Shown here one piece after another: positions 8,811 through 17,337 of a DNA stretch of 64,000 nt. Positions within the stretch are counted from its first letter, which is position 1; each line of letters begins with the position of its first letter. The stretch comes from Thalassobius sp965218685. Its GTDB lineage: Bacteria > Pseudomonadota > Alphaproteobacteria > Rhodobacterales > Rhodobacteraceae. A model generated the notes under the pieces. It did no database searches. It was not told the origin of the DNA and was given only the letters and a program-made list of their open reading frames with translations. The stretch covers positions 1,550,001 to 1,614,000 of the forward strand of contig NZ_OZ244657.1 of assembly GCF_965218685.1 (NCBI RefSeq). The letters are read 5' to 3'. The translations under genes and the position numbers were made by a program.

Positions 8811-8868
8811 GAGGGGCGCTGCCCCCGCGCCTGCGGCGCTCCCCCGGAGTATTTCATGAGCAAAGAAG
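8811..8868 (+). repeat. Rhodobacterales-type intergenic element (double hairpin plus CCCCCGGAGTATTT)
   Basis: Just after bioY come two GC hairpins, GGGGC-gct-GCCCC at 8813-8825 and GCGCC-tgc-GGCGC at 8827-8839, followed by CCCCCGGAGTATTT at 8841-8854 and an A-rich tail. From memory this combination recurs in intergenic regions of many Rhodobacteraceae. Only one copy was recognised here, so its repeat status is recalled, not shown by this window. Confidence 0.5.
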
Positions 8869-8893
8869 GGTGGGGTTTGGCCCCGCCCTTTTT
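8866..8893 (+). terminator. Intrinsic terminator after bioMNY
   Basis: A 10-bp stem (AAGGGTGGGG / CCCCGCCCTT, with one G-T wobble) with the loop TTTGG is followed by a T run. It lies 64 bases after the bioY stop. Its 3' end touches the stop codon of the convergent tex gene, so it may also slow transcription from that side. Confidence 0.8.
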
Positions 8894-11195
8894 AGGTTTT
8901 CTTCATGGCATCCAAAAGGGCTGCGCCAAGGCCTCCGACATCTGACTGGCGTTGTTTGGGGGCAGGTTTGCGGGGCTTTGATCCCGGTTTTTGTGTTGTG
9001 GGGCGGGCGCGTTCGCCGCCTCGTTCGGGGTTCTTTTTCATCGACAGACCGATCCGTTTGCGGGGGACGTCGACCTCCATTACACGGACTTTGACCACAT
9101 CGCCGGCTTTGACGATGTCATGCGGGTCTTTGACGAAGCGATCGGCGATCTGGCTGATATGAACCAGTCCGTCCTGGTGCACGCCGATATCCACGAAGGC
9201 GCCAAAGGCGGCGACATTGGTCACGGTGCCTTCCAGCATCATGCCCGGTTTCAGGTCGGTGATCTCGTTCACGCCGTCGGTGAAGGTGGCGGTTTTGAAT
9301 TCGGGGCGAGGGTCGCGACCGGGTTTTTCCAGCTCTGACAGGATATCGCGCACGGTGGGCAGGCCGAATTTATCATTGACGAAGTCGCGGGGCTCCAGCC
9401 GTTTCAGCGGCGCCGGGTCCGCCATCAGAGTGCGCAGATCACGGCCGCAGGACTGGACAATCTTGCGGGCCACGTCATAGGCCTCGGGGTGGACCGAGGA
9501 TGCATCCAGTGGCTCGTCCCCGTCCGTGATCCGCAGGAAACCCGCGCATTGTTCAAAGGCTTTCGGCCCCAGGCGTGCGACCTTCAGCAGGTCCTTGCGC
9601 GAAGCGAAGGCGCCGTTGATATCGCGATGCGCGACGATAGCGTCCGACAGGCCCGGCCCGATCCCGGCGACGCGCGCCAGAAGCGGGGCCGAGGCGGTGT
9701 TCAGATCGACGCCCACGGCGTTCACGGCGTCCTCGACCACGCCATCCAGTGATTTGCCAAGGCGGCGCTGATCCACATCGTGCTGGTATTGGCCGACGCC
9801 GATGGATTTGGGTTCGATCTTCACCAATTCGGCCAGCGGGTCCTGCAATCGGCGGGCGATGGACACCGCGCCGCGCAGGCTGACGTCCAAATCGGGGAAT
9901 TCCTGTGCGGCCAGTTCTGACGCGGAATAGACCGAGGCCCCGGCCTCGTTCACAACAACCTTGGTGGGTTTTTGGGGGGCGCGGATCAGCGACAGCAGGT
10001 CAGCCACCAGTTTTTCAGTCTCACGGCTGGCGGTGCCGTTGCCGATGGCGATCAGCTCGATCTTGTGGCGGGCGATCAGCTCGGCCAGCGTGGCCTGCGC
10101 GCCACGCACGTCGTTTTTGGGCTGGAACGGATAGATCGTGGCGGTGTCCAGCACCTTGCCGGTCGCATCCACGACGGCGCATTTCACACCCGTTCGGATG
10201 CCCGGATCCAGGCCTAGCGTGGACTTGGCCCCGGCAGGGGCGGCCAACAGCAAGTCCTTCAGATTCCGGGCAAAAACGTTGATGGCGTCCTCTTCTGCGC
10301 GGCGGCGAAGTTCCGTCAGCAGGTCGATGGACAACGAGATATGCAGCTTAACCCGCCACACGAAGCCAGCCACCTTGCGCAGCCACAGATCTCCGGGCGC
10401 ATCCGAGGCTGTTTGCAGCGCAGCGGCGACCATCATTTCGGCGCGGTTCTGGCCCGGAGCGGCGTCCGGATCGACCGCGATATCGGCTTGCAGGATGCCC
10501 TCATTGCGGCCCCGGAAAATCGCCAGCGCCCTGTGCGAGGGGATGTCGGCCCATTTCTCGGACTGGTCAAAATAGTCCGAATACTTGGCGCCTGCGGCCT
10601 CTTGGCCCTCAATGACTTTCGAGGTCAGGATTGCCTCGCGCATCAGGAAATCACGCAGACGGCCCAGCAGGTCAGCATTTTCCGACAGGTCTTCGCCAAT
10701 GATGTCGCGGGCACCGTTCAAGGCCGCTGTTGTGTCGGGCACGGCCTCGGTCACGTAACCCTGTGCCAGCACCTGAGGGTCCGCTGAACGATCCGCCAGA
10801 ATGGCTTGCGCCAGCGGTTCCAGCCCGTTTTCACGGGCGATCATGGCGCGGGTACGGCGCTTGGGTTTGTAGGGCAGATAGATGTCTTCCAGTGCCGATT
10901 TCGTTTCGGCGCCAGCGACGGCCTTGGCCAGATCGTCCGTCAGTTTGCCCTGCTCTGTGATCGAGGCCAGGATCACGCCGCGCCGCTCGTTCAGCTCGCG
11001 CAGGTATCCCAGACGGTCGGCCAGCGTGCGCAGCTGGCTGTCGTCAAGCCCGCCGGTGACCTCTTTCCGGTACCGCGCCACAAAGGGCACGGTGGCACCT
11101 TCGTCCAGCAGTTTGATCGCGGCGGCGGCTTGTTCGGGCCGAGCCTGAATTTCCTGGGCGATCAGGTTTGGAATGCGGCGCTCTTGGTCGGTCAT
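8892..11195 (-). CDS. tex: RNA-binding transcriptional accessory protein Tex
   Basis: The 767-aa protein matches Tex over its full length. An N-terminal helical domain (PNLIAQEIQARPEQAAAAIK) is followed by a YqgF-like nuclease fold (LGLDPGIRTGVKCAVVDATG, near residues 325-344), helix-hairpin-helix motifs (LLARVAGIGPGLSDAIVAHR) and a C-terminal S1 RNA-binding domain near 650-720 (GMMLEGTVTNVAAFGAFVDI). Tex is a widely conserved cytoplasmic nucleic-acid-binding protein affecting transcription and gene expression. The tail is basic and proline-rich (KPGSKPRKPAPKQRQ). It is a single gene convergent with bioMNY. Confidence 0.95.
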   Translation of the reverse strand: MTDQERRIPNLIAQEIQARPEQAAAAIKLLDEGATVPFVARYRKEVTGGLDDSQLRTLADRLGYLRELNERRGVILASITEQGKLTDDLAKAVAGAETKSALEDIYLPYKPKRRTRAMIARENGLEPLAQAILADRSADPQVLAQGYVTEAVPDTTAALNGARDIIGEDLSENADLLGRLRDFLMREAILTSKVIEGQEAAGAKYSDYFDQSEKWADIPSHRALAIFRGRNEGILQADIAVDPDAAPGQNRAEMMVAAALQTASDAPGDLWLRKVAGFVWRVKLHISLSIDLLTELRRRAEEDAINVFARNLKDLLLAAPAGAKSTLGLDPGIRTGVKCAVVDATGKVLDTATIYPFQPKNDVRGAQATLAELIARHKIELIAIGNGTASRETEKLVADLLSLIRAPQKPTKVVVNEAGASVYSASELAAQEFPDLDVSLRGAVSIARRLQDPLAELVKIEPKSIGVGQYQHDVDQRRLGKSLDGVVEDAVNAVGVDLNTASAPLLARVAGIGPGLSDAIVAHRDINGAFASRKDLLKVARLGPKAFEQCAGFLRITDGDEPLDASSVHPEAYDVARKIVQSCGRDLRTLMADPAPLKRLEPRDFVNDKFGLPTVRDILSELEKPGRDPRPEFKTATFTDGVNEITDLKPGMMLEGTVTNVAAFGAFVDIGVHQDGLVHISQIADRFVKDPHDIVKAGDVVKVRVMEVDVPRKRIGLSMKKNPERGGERARPTTQKPGSKPRKPAPKQRQSDVGGLGAALLDAMKKT

Positions 11196-11267
11196 CGGGG
11201 CCTCTATTGAGTGTTTGGGACGACCTGATTACCCGGCTCTGCATGGCACGCCAAGGGGGAATTGGCG

Positions 11268-11528
11268 CTAATTCAGCCACCGCGATGCCACGTTCACACC
11301 GCCGATCACAAGGAACAGCGCCAGCAACACCCATTGGGCCCATGTCTTGCGTTTCTTGGGGGCTGGCGTGTCCGATCGGACGGTTTCAACGCGGATTTCC
11401 TGCTGAGGAAGGCGGGCCTTGAGCTGGGCAATTGCCTGCTGTTCCGAGGTGGCGCTGATCCGTTCGGACAACGGGGACATCGGGTCGGACCCAGACAAGT
11501 TGCGGTATCGGATCAGGTAATCGGCCAT
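11268..11528 (-). CDS. Small membrane-anchored hypothetical protein
   Basis: This 86-aa protein starts MADYLIRYRNLSG, continues with a polar region containing EQQAIAQLKARLP, and ends with a basic KKRK stretch followed by one hydrophobic segment (WVLLALFLVIGGV), giving a C-terminal membrane anchor with the bulk probably in the cytoplasm. I do not recognise the family. An upstream in-frame start would add 12 arginine-rich residues; ATG 11528 gives a more natural N-terminus. It lies between tex and fabI and reads in the same direction as tex, with 72 bases between them. Confidence 0.6.
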   Translation of the reverse strand: MADYLIRYRNLSGSDPMSPLSERISATSEQQAIAQLKARLPQQEIRVETVRSDTPAPKKRKTWAQWVLLALFLVIGGVNVASRWLN

Positions 11529-11684
11529 TCTGCGGGGCCTAGCACATGGGCAACGCCTCGCCAATCCCGGTCATGGGGCGTTCAGGGGATGATTTAACTT
11601 GTTGCAGTGCAGCAAGGTTGTCAGAATCGTCATATCCCTTTGCTAGGACCATGGCGCGCGAACCTGTTGAATAGGAGATCCCTC

Positions 11685-12449
11685 ATGTTTTCACTGAAGG
11701 GCAAGAAGGCCCTGATCGTGGGCATCGCCAACCGCCACTCTATTGCCTATGGCTGTGCGCAAGCATTGAAAGAGCAAGGCGCTGAGCTGGCGATCACCTA
11801 TCTGAATGCCAAGGCCGAACCTTTTGTCCGTCCACTGGCCGAGGAGCTGGGCGCGCAGATCATTGCACCGCTGGATGTCAGTGACCACGGGCAGATCGAC
11901 GCCCTGTTCGACCAGATCACCGCAGACTGGGGCGCGTTGGATATCCTGCTCCACTCGATCGCCTATTGCCCGATGGAGGACCTGCACGGCCGCGTCACCG
12001 ATTGTTCACGCGCGGGGTTTCAGGTGGCGATGGATATCTCGGTGGGCAGTTTCATTCACCTGACCCGCAAGGCCGAGCCGCTGATGCCCGCGGGCGGGAC
12101 CTGTATGACGGTCAGCTATTTCGGGGCCGAAAAGGTGGTCGAGAATTACAACATCATGGGACCGGTCAAGGCTGCGTTGGAATCGGTCACGAAATACATG
12201 GCAGCAGAACTGGGCCCCAAGAACATCTCGGTCCATGCGCTGTCGCCGGGGCCGCTGAAGACACGTGCGGCCAGTGGAATCGCGCATTTCGATGCGTTGT
12301 TGGAGCAAGCCGCCGAACGCGCACCCACCCATCATCTGGCCTCGATCGAGGATGTGGGCGCCTATGCGGCGTTTCTAAGCAGCGACGCCGCGCAGAATGT
12401 CACTGGCGGCGTCCACTATATCGATGGGGGATATCACATCGTGGGGTAG
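11685..12449 (+). CDS. fabI: Enoyl-[acyl-carrier-protein] reductase FabI
   Basis: The 254-aa SDR enzyme performs the NADH-dependent last step of each fatty acid elongation cycle. It has the atypical SDR cofactor motif GIANRHSIAYG near residues 15-25 and the FabI active site Tyr-x6-Lys in ENYNIMGPVKAALE. ATG 11685 is preceded by AGGAG at 11673-11677. The sequence SIAYCPMEDLHGRVTDCSR marks a divergent FabI type; many Rhodobacteraceae carry two fabI copies, and this could be the second one. Confidence 0.92.
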   Translation: MFSLKGKKALIVGIANRHSIAYGCAQALKEQGAELAITYLNAKAEPFVRPLAEELGAQIIAPLDVSDHGQIDALFDQITADWGALDILLHSIAYCPMEDLHGRVTDCSRAGFQVAMDISVGSFIHLTRKAEPLMPAGGTCMTVSYFGAEKVVENYNIMGPVKAALESVTKYMAAELGPKNISVHALSPGPLKTRAASGIAHFDALLEQAAERAPTHHLASIEDVGAYAAFLSSDAAQNVTGGVHYIDGGYHIVG

Positions 12450-12465
12450 GGGGCGCAAAGCCCCC
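12449..12465. terminator. Hairpin between convergent fabI and ligB
   Basis: A GGGGGC-gcaaa-GCCCCC hairpin immediately follows the fabI stop and precedes the ligB stop. It has no T tract on either side, so it is a weak or factor-assisted terminator candidate at most. Confidence 0.4.
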
Positions 12466-12470
12466 CGCCG

Positions 12471-13322
12471 TCACGCCTTGTTTTCAAGGATGATGTGACC
12501 CACAGCCGTGTTCGAGGCCGGCACGTGATAGTGCCGGTGCACCTCGGTGACCTCTTCGTCCAGCGCGCCGCGCATGACGTGCCACATCACCATTTCCACA
12601 CCTTCGCTGCCGGATTCGCGCAGATATTCCAGATGAGGGATCTGGCTGGCGCCGACCGGATCATCGCGCACCATGTCCAGGAACCGCTGGTCCCAATCGG
12701 CGTTGATCAGACCGGCGCGTTTGTATTGCAGCTGGTGGCTCATGCCGCCGGTGCCAAAGATCATCACGTTCAGGTCTTCGTCAAAGCTTTCGACGGCGCG
12801 GCGCACGGCCTTACCCAGGTTATAACAACGGTTGCCGGTGGGCGCGGGGTATTGCACCACGTTCACGCACAGCGGGATCACCAGCGCGGGCCATTCCTCG
12901 TCCGGGGATTTTTCACCATACATCACCGACAGGGGGACGGTCAGGCCGTGGTCGACCTCCATCTCGTTCATGATGGTGATGTCAAACTCGTCCAGAACCA
13001 GCGATTGCGCGATGTGGCTGGCCAGTTTCTGGTGGTTTTTCACCACGGGCACGGGGCGCGGGCCCCAGCCTTCGTCGGCGGGCTGAAATTCAGCCGCACA
13101 ACCCAGGGCAAAGGTCGGAATGCACGAGGCATCAAACGCGGTGCAGTGGTCGTTGTAGACCAGGAAAATCACGTCGGGGTTCTGTTCCTTCATCCACTCG
13201 CGGGACTTCTTGAAACCTTCGAACACGGGCTGCCAATAAGGTTGATCGGTGATCCCGGTGTCCATGGCGACCCCGATGGCCGGAACGTGGGAACAGCCCA
13301 CACCTGCAGTAATACGTGCCAT
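12471..13322 (-). CDS. ligB: Protocatechuate 4,5-dioxygenase, beta (catalytic) subunit
   Basis: The 283-aa protein is a class III extradiol dioxygenase that opens protocatechuate between carbons 4 and 5 to give 4-carboxy-2-hydroxymuconate semialdehyde. Iron ligands of the LigB type are visible: His12 in GCSHVPAIG, His59 in YNDHCTAF and the glutamate of RESGSEGVE; the conserved base His is in GTGGMSHQL. The segment PTFALGCAAEFQPADEGWGP is characteristic of LigB. Its ATG overlaps the ligA stop by one base (TGATG), so the alpha and beta subunits are co-translated. The further lig genes (ligC, ligI, ligU, ligJ, ligK) are not in the window. Confidence 0.93.
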   Translation of the reverse strand: MARITAGVGCSHVPAIGVAMDTGITDQPYWQPVFEGFKKSREWMKEQNPDVIFLVYNDHCTAFDASCIPTFALGCAAEFQPADEGWGPRPVPVVKNHQKLASHIAQSLVLDEFDITIMNEMEVDHGLTVPLSVMYGEKSPDEEWPALVIPLCVNVVQYPAPTGNRCYNLGKAVRRAVESFDEDLNVMIFGTGGMSHQLQYKRAGLINADWDQRFLDMVRDDPVGASQIPHLEYLRESGSEGVEMVMWHVMRGALDEEVTEVHRHYHVPASNTAVGHIILENKA

Positions 13323-13717
13323 CAGTCTTTGTTCTCCCATTCGGATTTCGAGCGGTTGCCTTCGATGGATCGGCCACCGTTCAACATCATGTCGCGATAA
13401 GCGTCCACGCCCATTCCGGTCATCAGGCCGGCCAGATTCTGGAAATTGATGCCGTCATTGGCAGCCAGCTTTGAGGTGTAGTAAATGTTTCCGCCCAGCT
13501 CGAGCAGGCGGTTCCAGTCGCGTTTCAGCACAGCGTCGCGTTGCTCGGCCGACATGGGAAATCCATCCAGATAGGATTCTTCATCAGCGTTGAATGCGTC
13601 GCGGTTCTTTTGCAGCCGCAACGAGATGCAGAACTGGTTCAGGTGATACCCTTCGCGCGATCTGTCGGCGTCGAACACGAAGGTTCCGGGGATATCTTCG
13701 TAGTCCTTTTCGGTCAT
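13322..13717 (-). CDS. ligA: Protocatechuate 4,5-dioxygenase, alpha subunit
   Basis: This 131-aa protein is the small LigA subunit that caps the LigB active site. Recognisable segments are DDIPGT-like (YEDIPGTFVFDADRSREGYH), LNQFCISL, ADEESYLDGF and GMGVDAYRDMMLNGGRS near the C-terminus. The ATG at 13717 is preceded by AAAGGAAG about 6 bases upstream. It is the first gene of ligAB and is divergent from the AraC gene at 14064, across a 346-base regulatory gap. Separate alpha and beta chains argue against the single-chain gallate dioxygenases DesB and GalA. Confidence 0.92.
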   Translation of the reverse strand: MTEKDYEDIPGTFVFDADRSREGYHLNQFCISLRLQKNRDAFNADEESYLDGFPMSAEQRDAVLKRDWNRLLELGGNIYYTSKLAANDGINFQNLAGLMTGMGVDAYRDMMLNGGRSIEGNRSKSEWENKD

Positions 13718-14063
13718 TCGACTTCCTTTCGTTTACCCCGAGCGCGCTGCAATGGCTTGCGTCAGGTATTTGGGGCCTAGTGGATGCACGAAACACCAGC
13801 TGTGTACGCCAGTCGACATTGGTGCATCCCAAAAGTACCTTTATGGTTCTGAATTCTCTATCAGCCTGCATGGCTTGTGGGAAATTTGAAAGCGGAAAAC
13901 ACTATTTGATTTTGGTAATTCATCGCTCATCGAGTGCGGTGAATGCTGCCAGATATCCCCGGCCGCGCCTTTGCTGTCGTGCAGATGGACTTTTTTGTGA
14001 GTTTGCAATAAAATGCACACTTCGGGCCTGTTGGTCAGCGATGTAGATATCGGGGAGGGTATC
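13718..14063. promoter_or_regulatory. ligAB/araC divergent control region with paired inverted sites
   Basis: This 346-base gap contains no gene. Two arms, GGATGCAC at 13782-13789 and GTGCATCC at 13822-13829, are perfect inverted copies whose starts are 40 bases apart. Each arm is preceded on its outer side by a related block, AGGTATTTGGGG at 13764-13775 and, on the opposite strand, AGGTACTTTTGGG. A pair of matched sites about four helical turns apart suits an AraC dimer binding with or without looping. Binding and promoter positions are inferred. Confidence 0.5.
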
Positions 14064-15023
14064 ATGACAGCGCATGAGAGGAGCTTTGAGCACAGCCCTG
14101 GCAGGGCGAACGTTGAAAAGCTGGTAGAGTATCGGACTGCGCATTATAGTGCTCATTCCGAGGCGGCGAGTTATCTGACCAATACCCCTGCGCGGGTTCA
14201 GTTTCGGTTCTCGAACCCCATTGTTTGCCGATTGACACAAGGCCACAAGGTCATGAGCGTCGGCGGTAGCAAAGCCTTCGGTTTCGACCCGGGCCATGTG
14301 ATGTATGTCCCCCCCGGAATGGAGATCGATATCGACCTGGGCGCCGCGACGCCGGATCAGCCGATCGAATGCGACTGCTTCGAGATCGAGGCTGGCAGGA
14401 TGGACAGCATCATCGCCCGTCTGAACGAAAACCTGTCATCGCGTGACGAGGACATCTCGGCGACGATTGACTGGGGCAAATTCGCGGTGCTGTCTGGTGC
14501 GGATGCGGACGATTTGCGTTTGGATGCTTTGATGCAACTGTTTCGCGGGGACCGGGCGATTTTTTCAGATATGCGCATTGAAACACGGATCGATGACACG
14601 ATCCTGTCTTTGTTGCAGGCGCGGACTCGGGATCTGGTGAGCTTTGAGCGCGCCGGTGCCGCGGATACTGGCCTGATGGCAGCGGCGCGGATAATCCGTG
14701 AAAACCTGGACCGTCACCTGACCAATGAAGACCTGGCCAAAATCGCGTGCATGAGCGAATCCACGCTGCATCGCAAGTTCAAGAAACACTTCGGAACGTC
14801 GCCGCTGCGATTTGCCAACCAGTTGCGGATCGCCCGCGCCAAACGCGAACTGCGGCAACATCAAAACGGGATCGAGGCCATGGCCTCGCAACTGGGGTTT
14901 TCGGATGCCAGCCATTTCAGCCGGGTCTTTCGCAGCTCGGTCGGGGAAACCCCCGCAGAATACCGGCGGCGCCGGCAAACCCAGCTGTCTTTGCGCGAAT
15001 GGGAGTTTCATTCCAGTAATTGA
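14064..15023 (+). CDS. AraC family transcriptional regulator
   Basis: The 319-aa protein has a cupin-like ligand domain in its first 190 residues (AFGFDPGHVMYVPPGMEIDI) and an AraC-type double helix-turn-helix at about 220-310, with the classic second motif MASQLGFSDASHFSRVFRSSVGETPAEYRRR. ATG 14064 is supported by GGGGAGGG at 14052-14059; an in-frame ATG at 14013 lacks such a site. It is divergent from ligAB and is followed after 71 bases by an aldehyde dehydrogenase gene, so it may control both. An aromatic inducer is likely but not shown. Confidence 0.88.
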   Translation: MTAHERSFEHSPGRANVEKLVEYRTAHYSAHSEAASYLTNTPARVQFRFSNPIVCRLTQGHKVMSVGGSKAFGFDPGHVMYVPPGMEIDIDLGAATPDQPIECDCFEIEAGRMDSIIARLNENLSSRDEDISATIDWGKFAVLSGADADDLRLDALMQLFRGDRAIFSDMRIETRIDDTILSLLQARTRDLVSFERAGAADTGLMAAARIIRENLDRHLTNEDLAKIACMSESTLHRKFKKHFGTSPLRFANQLRIARAKRELRQHQNGIEAMASQLGFSDASHFSRVFRSSVGETPAEYRRRRQTQLSLREWEFHSSN

Positions 15024-15094
15024 CAGTCCCGTACATGGGAACCGGCCCTGCTTGCATGACAGGCTTCGGTATTCTGTTTTTGGGAGGAAACACA

Positions 15095-16588
15095 ATGCTG
15101 GACTGGCTAAGAAAACACGCGGCAGCTGGAGCGGAAAGCCATAAGCTGTTCATTGGGGGCGAATGGACCAAAGGTGCGTCCCGTGCGGTCTTTGACGACA
15201 AAGAGCCCGCGACCGGAGAACGTTTTGCACGCGTATCTGACGCGGCGCAGGCCGATGTTGATGCTGCAATCGCTGCAGCCGACGCGGCCCAACCGGGATG
15301 GGCGGCGCTGCCCCCCGCCGCGCGGGCCGGGGTTCTATACAAAGCGGCCGACTTGTTTGCCGAGCGGCAGCAGGATTTTGCCCAGGCGCTGATGGCAGAA
15401 ACCGGCTCGGGCTTTGGAAAATCCATGTTTGAATGCTCGTTGATCCCGTTGGCGCTGCGCGAAGCTGCAGGTCTGGCGACACGAGAAGTGGGCGAGGTCT
15501 ATCCCAGCCAGGTGCCGGGCAAGATCAATCGCACTGTGCGCAGCCCCGTAGGCGTCGTCGGGGTGATCTCGCCCTGGAATTTCCCGCTGTACCTGTCGCT
15601 GCGAGGGTTCGTTTATGCCCTGGCCCTGGGCAACACCGCGGTTCTGAAACCATCCGAGGATTCGCCGGTCGTTGGAGGACTGATGTTGGCCGAGCTGTTG
15701 AAAGACGCAGGCCTGCCGGATGGCGTGTTCAACGTCATCACCACTTCGCGCGATGGGGCCGCCATGGTGGGCGACAGTTTTGTCAACGATCCGCGTATCA
15801 AGGTGGTCAGCTTTACCGGATCTACTGCGGTGGGTAAGCTGCTGAACACCGCCTGCGCCGAGGTATTCAAGCCGGTTGTGTTGGAGTTGGGTGGCAAGAA
15901 CCCGATCATCATTCTGGAGGATGCAGATGTGGATCGGGCGGTTGATCTGGCCTTTTTCGGGTCATTCCTGCATCAGGGCCAGATCTGCATGTCGGCGGAT
16001 CGTATTCTGGTCGCAGAAAGCCTGTACGATACGTTCCTTGAAAAACTGGTCGCCAAGACCCGCAATTTTGTGCCCACAAAACCAGAAGAGCAGACCTGTG
16101 TGGTCGGTCCGATCATCAATTCGCGACAGCTGAAGCGTATTGAAACTCTGATCAACGAAGCTCGGGCCGCCGGGGCTGTTGCGCATTGTGGCGGGGCTGT
16201 CGAAGGGCCGTATTACCAGGCGACGATCCTGACGGGCGTGACCCCGGGCATGCGTGTTTGGCACGAAGAGATCTTTGGTCCTGTCACCACCGTCACCCCC
16301 TTCAGCACAGTAGAAGAGGCGTTGGCGATGGCGAACGATACGGCTTATGGGCTGTCGGCTTCGATCATCACGGGGGACGTGCTGCGCGGCGAGGTTCTGG
16401 CCGAACGCGTGAATGCCGGGATGGTGCATGTGAACGATTCCACCGTGCATGACGAACCGCATTGCCCCTTCTCGGGTATCGGGGCCTCGGGCGGAGGCAG
16501 CAAGTGGGGTCCGAAAGGAGCGATCGAAGCCTTTACGACTCAGCGTTGGATTTCGACTCAACGCGAGGCGCATGCGCTGCCGTTCTAA
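15095..16588 (+). CDS. Aldehyde dehydrogenase, benzaldehyde/vanillin dehydrogenase-like
   Basis: This 497-aa NAD(P)-dependent enzyme oxidises an aldehyde to its acid. The Rossmann segment VVGVISPWNFPLYLSLRG, the general-base Glu in LELGGKNP and the nucleophilic Cys in HQGQICMSADR are present. The overall pattern (EDSPVVGGLMLAEL, ending GGSKWGPKGAIEAFTTQRWIS) is close to aromatic aldehyde dehydrogenases such as vanillin dehydrogenase. ATG 15095 has GGGAGGAAA at 15082-15090. Placed between an AraC regulator and a GMC dehydrogenase, it fits an alcohol to aldehyde to acid route; the actual aldehyde is unknown. Confidence 0.88.
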   Translation: MLDWLRKHAAAGAESHKLFIGGEWTKGASRAVFDDKEPATGERFARVSDAAQADVDAAIAAADAAQPGWAALPPAARAGVLYKAADLFAERQQDFAQALMAETGSGFGKSMFECSLIPLALREAAGLATREVGEVYPSQVPGKINRTVRSPVGVVGVISPWNFPLYLSLRGFVYALALGNTAVLKPSEDSPVVGGLMLAELLKDAGLPDGVFNVITTSRDGAAMVGDSFVNDPRIKVVSFTGSTAVGKLLNTACAEVFKPVVLELGGKNPIIILEDADVDRAVDLAFFGSFLHQGQICMSADRILVAESLYDTFLEKLVAKTRNFVPTKPEEQTCVVGPIINSRQLKRIETLINEARAAGAVAHCGGAVEGPYYQATILTGVTPGMRVWHEEIFGPVTTVTPFSTVEEALAMANDTAYGLSASIITGDVLRGEVLAERVNAGMVHVNDSTVHDEPHCPFSGIGASGGGSKWGPKGAIEAFTTQRWISTQREAHALPF

Positions 16589-16596
16589 TCGGGCAG

Positions 16597-16663
16597 GCGG
16601 GCCGGTTTGTGTCATTGCCGGCCCGCAACAAAATTTGTCATCGCCGGGCAGGAGGAGCCCGGC
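16597..16663 (+). other. Two GC hairpins between aldehyde dehydrogenase and Tat-protein genes
   Basis: GCGGGCCGG at 16597-16605 pairs with CCGGCCCGC at 16618-16626 (9 bp), and GCCGGGC at 16643-16649 pairs with GCCCGGC at 16657-16663 (7 bp, loop aggagga). Neither has a T run. They may be attenuators or mRNA-end protectors separating the two transcription units. Confidence 0.5.
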
Positions 16664-16728
16664 CGTGGCGCAGCCGATGAGACCCCGGACAAATAGCTGG
16701 GGCTCACAGCCAAATAAGGGAGGACACC

Positions 16729-17325
16729 ATGTCAAACATGGATACTGAAATTCTGGAGGCGGTGACGCATGTCTCCAAACTGTCGCGGCGTGATTTTCTG
16801 CGCGCGGGATCGGTGGCGGCGGGGCTTTTGGCCGCCGGTGTCACCGGAATCGCGCCCAATGTCGCGCGGGCTTCGGTGCCCGAGGGCATCGCGCATATGA
16901 GCGAAAGCGAATACGCCGTCTTCCATCGCCTGATGGAGGTTCTGCTGCCAACCGAGGGGACCAAGCTTGTCGCGCCGCAGACATTACCCGTGTTGCAAAC
17001 CGTCGATGGCGCGTTTCTGGCCACCCTGCCGCCGCATGTATTGCAAGGGCTGAAGGGCGGCGTGGCCTATTTCAACGAGGCCCCGAAAGAGGCCTTTGGC
17101 GCGGCCTTTGTTGACCTGTCCGATGCCGATGCGACCGCATTTTGCGACGCGCTGGCCAGTTCCGACCAAGTGCCGCCGCGCGCGCTGTTCAACGCGCTGA
17201 AATTCCTGGTTGTCACTGCTTATTGGGCGATCCCGCCCGCTTGGTCAGGCGTCAGATATGACGGTCCCGTCTTTGACGCCTGGGGCCTGGAATACGCGGG
17301 CAACGCGCCCCTGCCGCAAACCTAA
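16729..17325 (+). CDS. Tat-exported small subunit of a GMC dehydrogenase (gluconate 2-dehydrogenase subunit 3-like)
   Basis: The 198-aa protein carries a twin-arginine signal, SRRDFLRAG, at about residues 19-27, followed by a hydrophobic stretch (SVAAGLLAAGVTGIA) and an ARA cleavage site. The mature part (YAVFHRLMEVLLPTEG, then LLPTEG/FNALKFLVVTAYW) resembles the gamma subunit of membrane dehydrogenases such as gluconate 2-dehydrogenase. The GMC flavoprotein encoded 12 bases downstream has no signal of its own, so this subunit probably carries it through the Tat system into the periplasm. The ATG has AGGGAGGA upstream. No cytochrome c subunit gene follows, which is unusual for this enzyme type. 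Confidence 0.85.
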   Translation: MSNMDTEILEAVTHVSKLSRRDFLRAGSVAAGLLAAGVTGIAPNVARASVPEGIAHMSESEYAVFHRLMEVLLPTEGTKLVAPQTLPVLQTVDGAFLATLPPHVLQGLKGGVAYFNEAPKEAFGAAFVDLSDADATAFCDALASSDQVPPRALFNALKFLVVTAYWAIPPAWSGVRYDGPVFDAWGLEYAGNAPLPQT

Positions 17326-17337
17326 GGAGAACAGATC

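Noticed and set aside
8892..8990. Short plus-strand open frames opposite tex
   Set aside because: They mirror the codon pattern of tex and have no ribosome-binding site.
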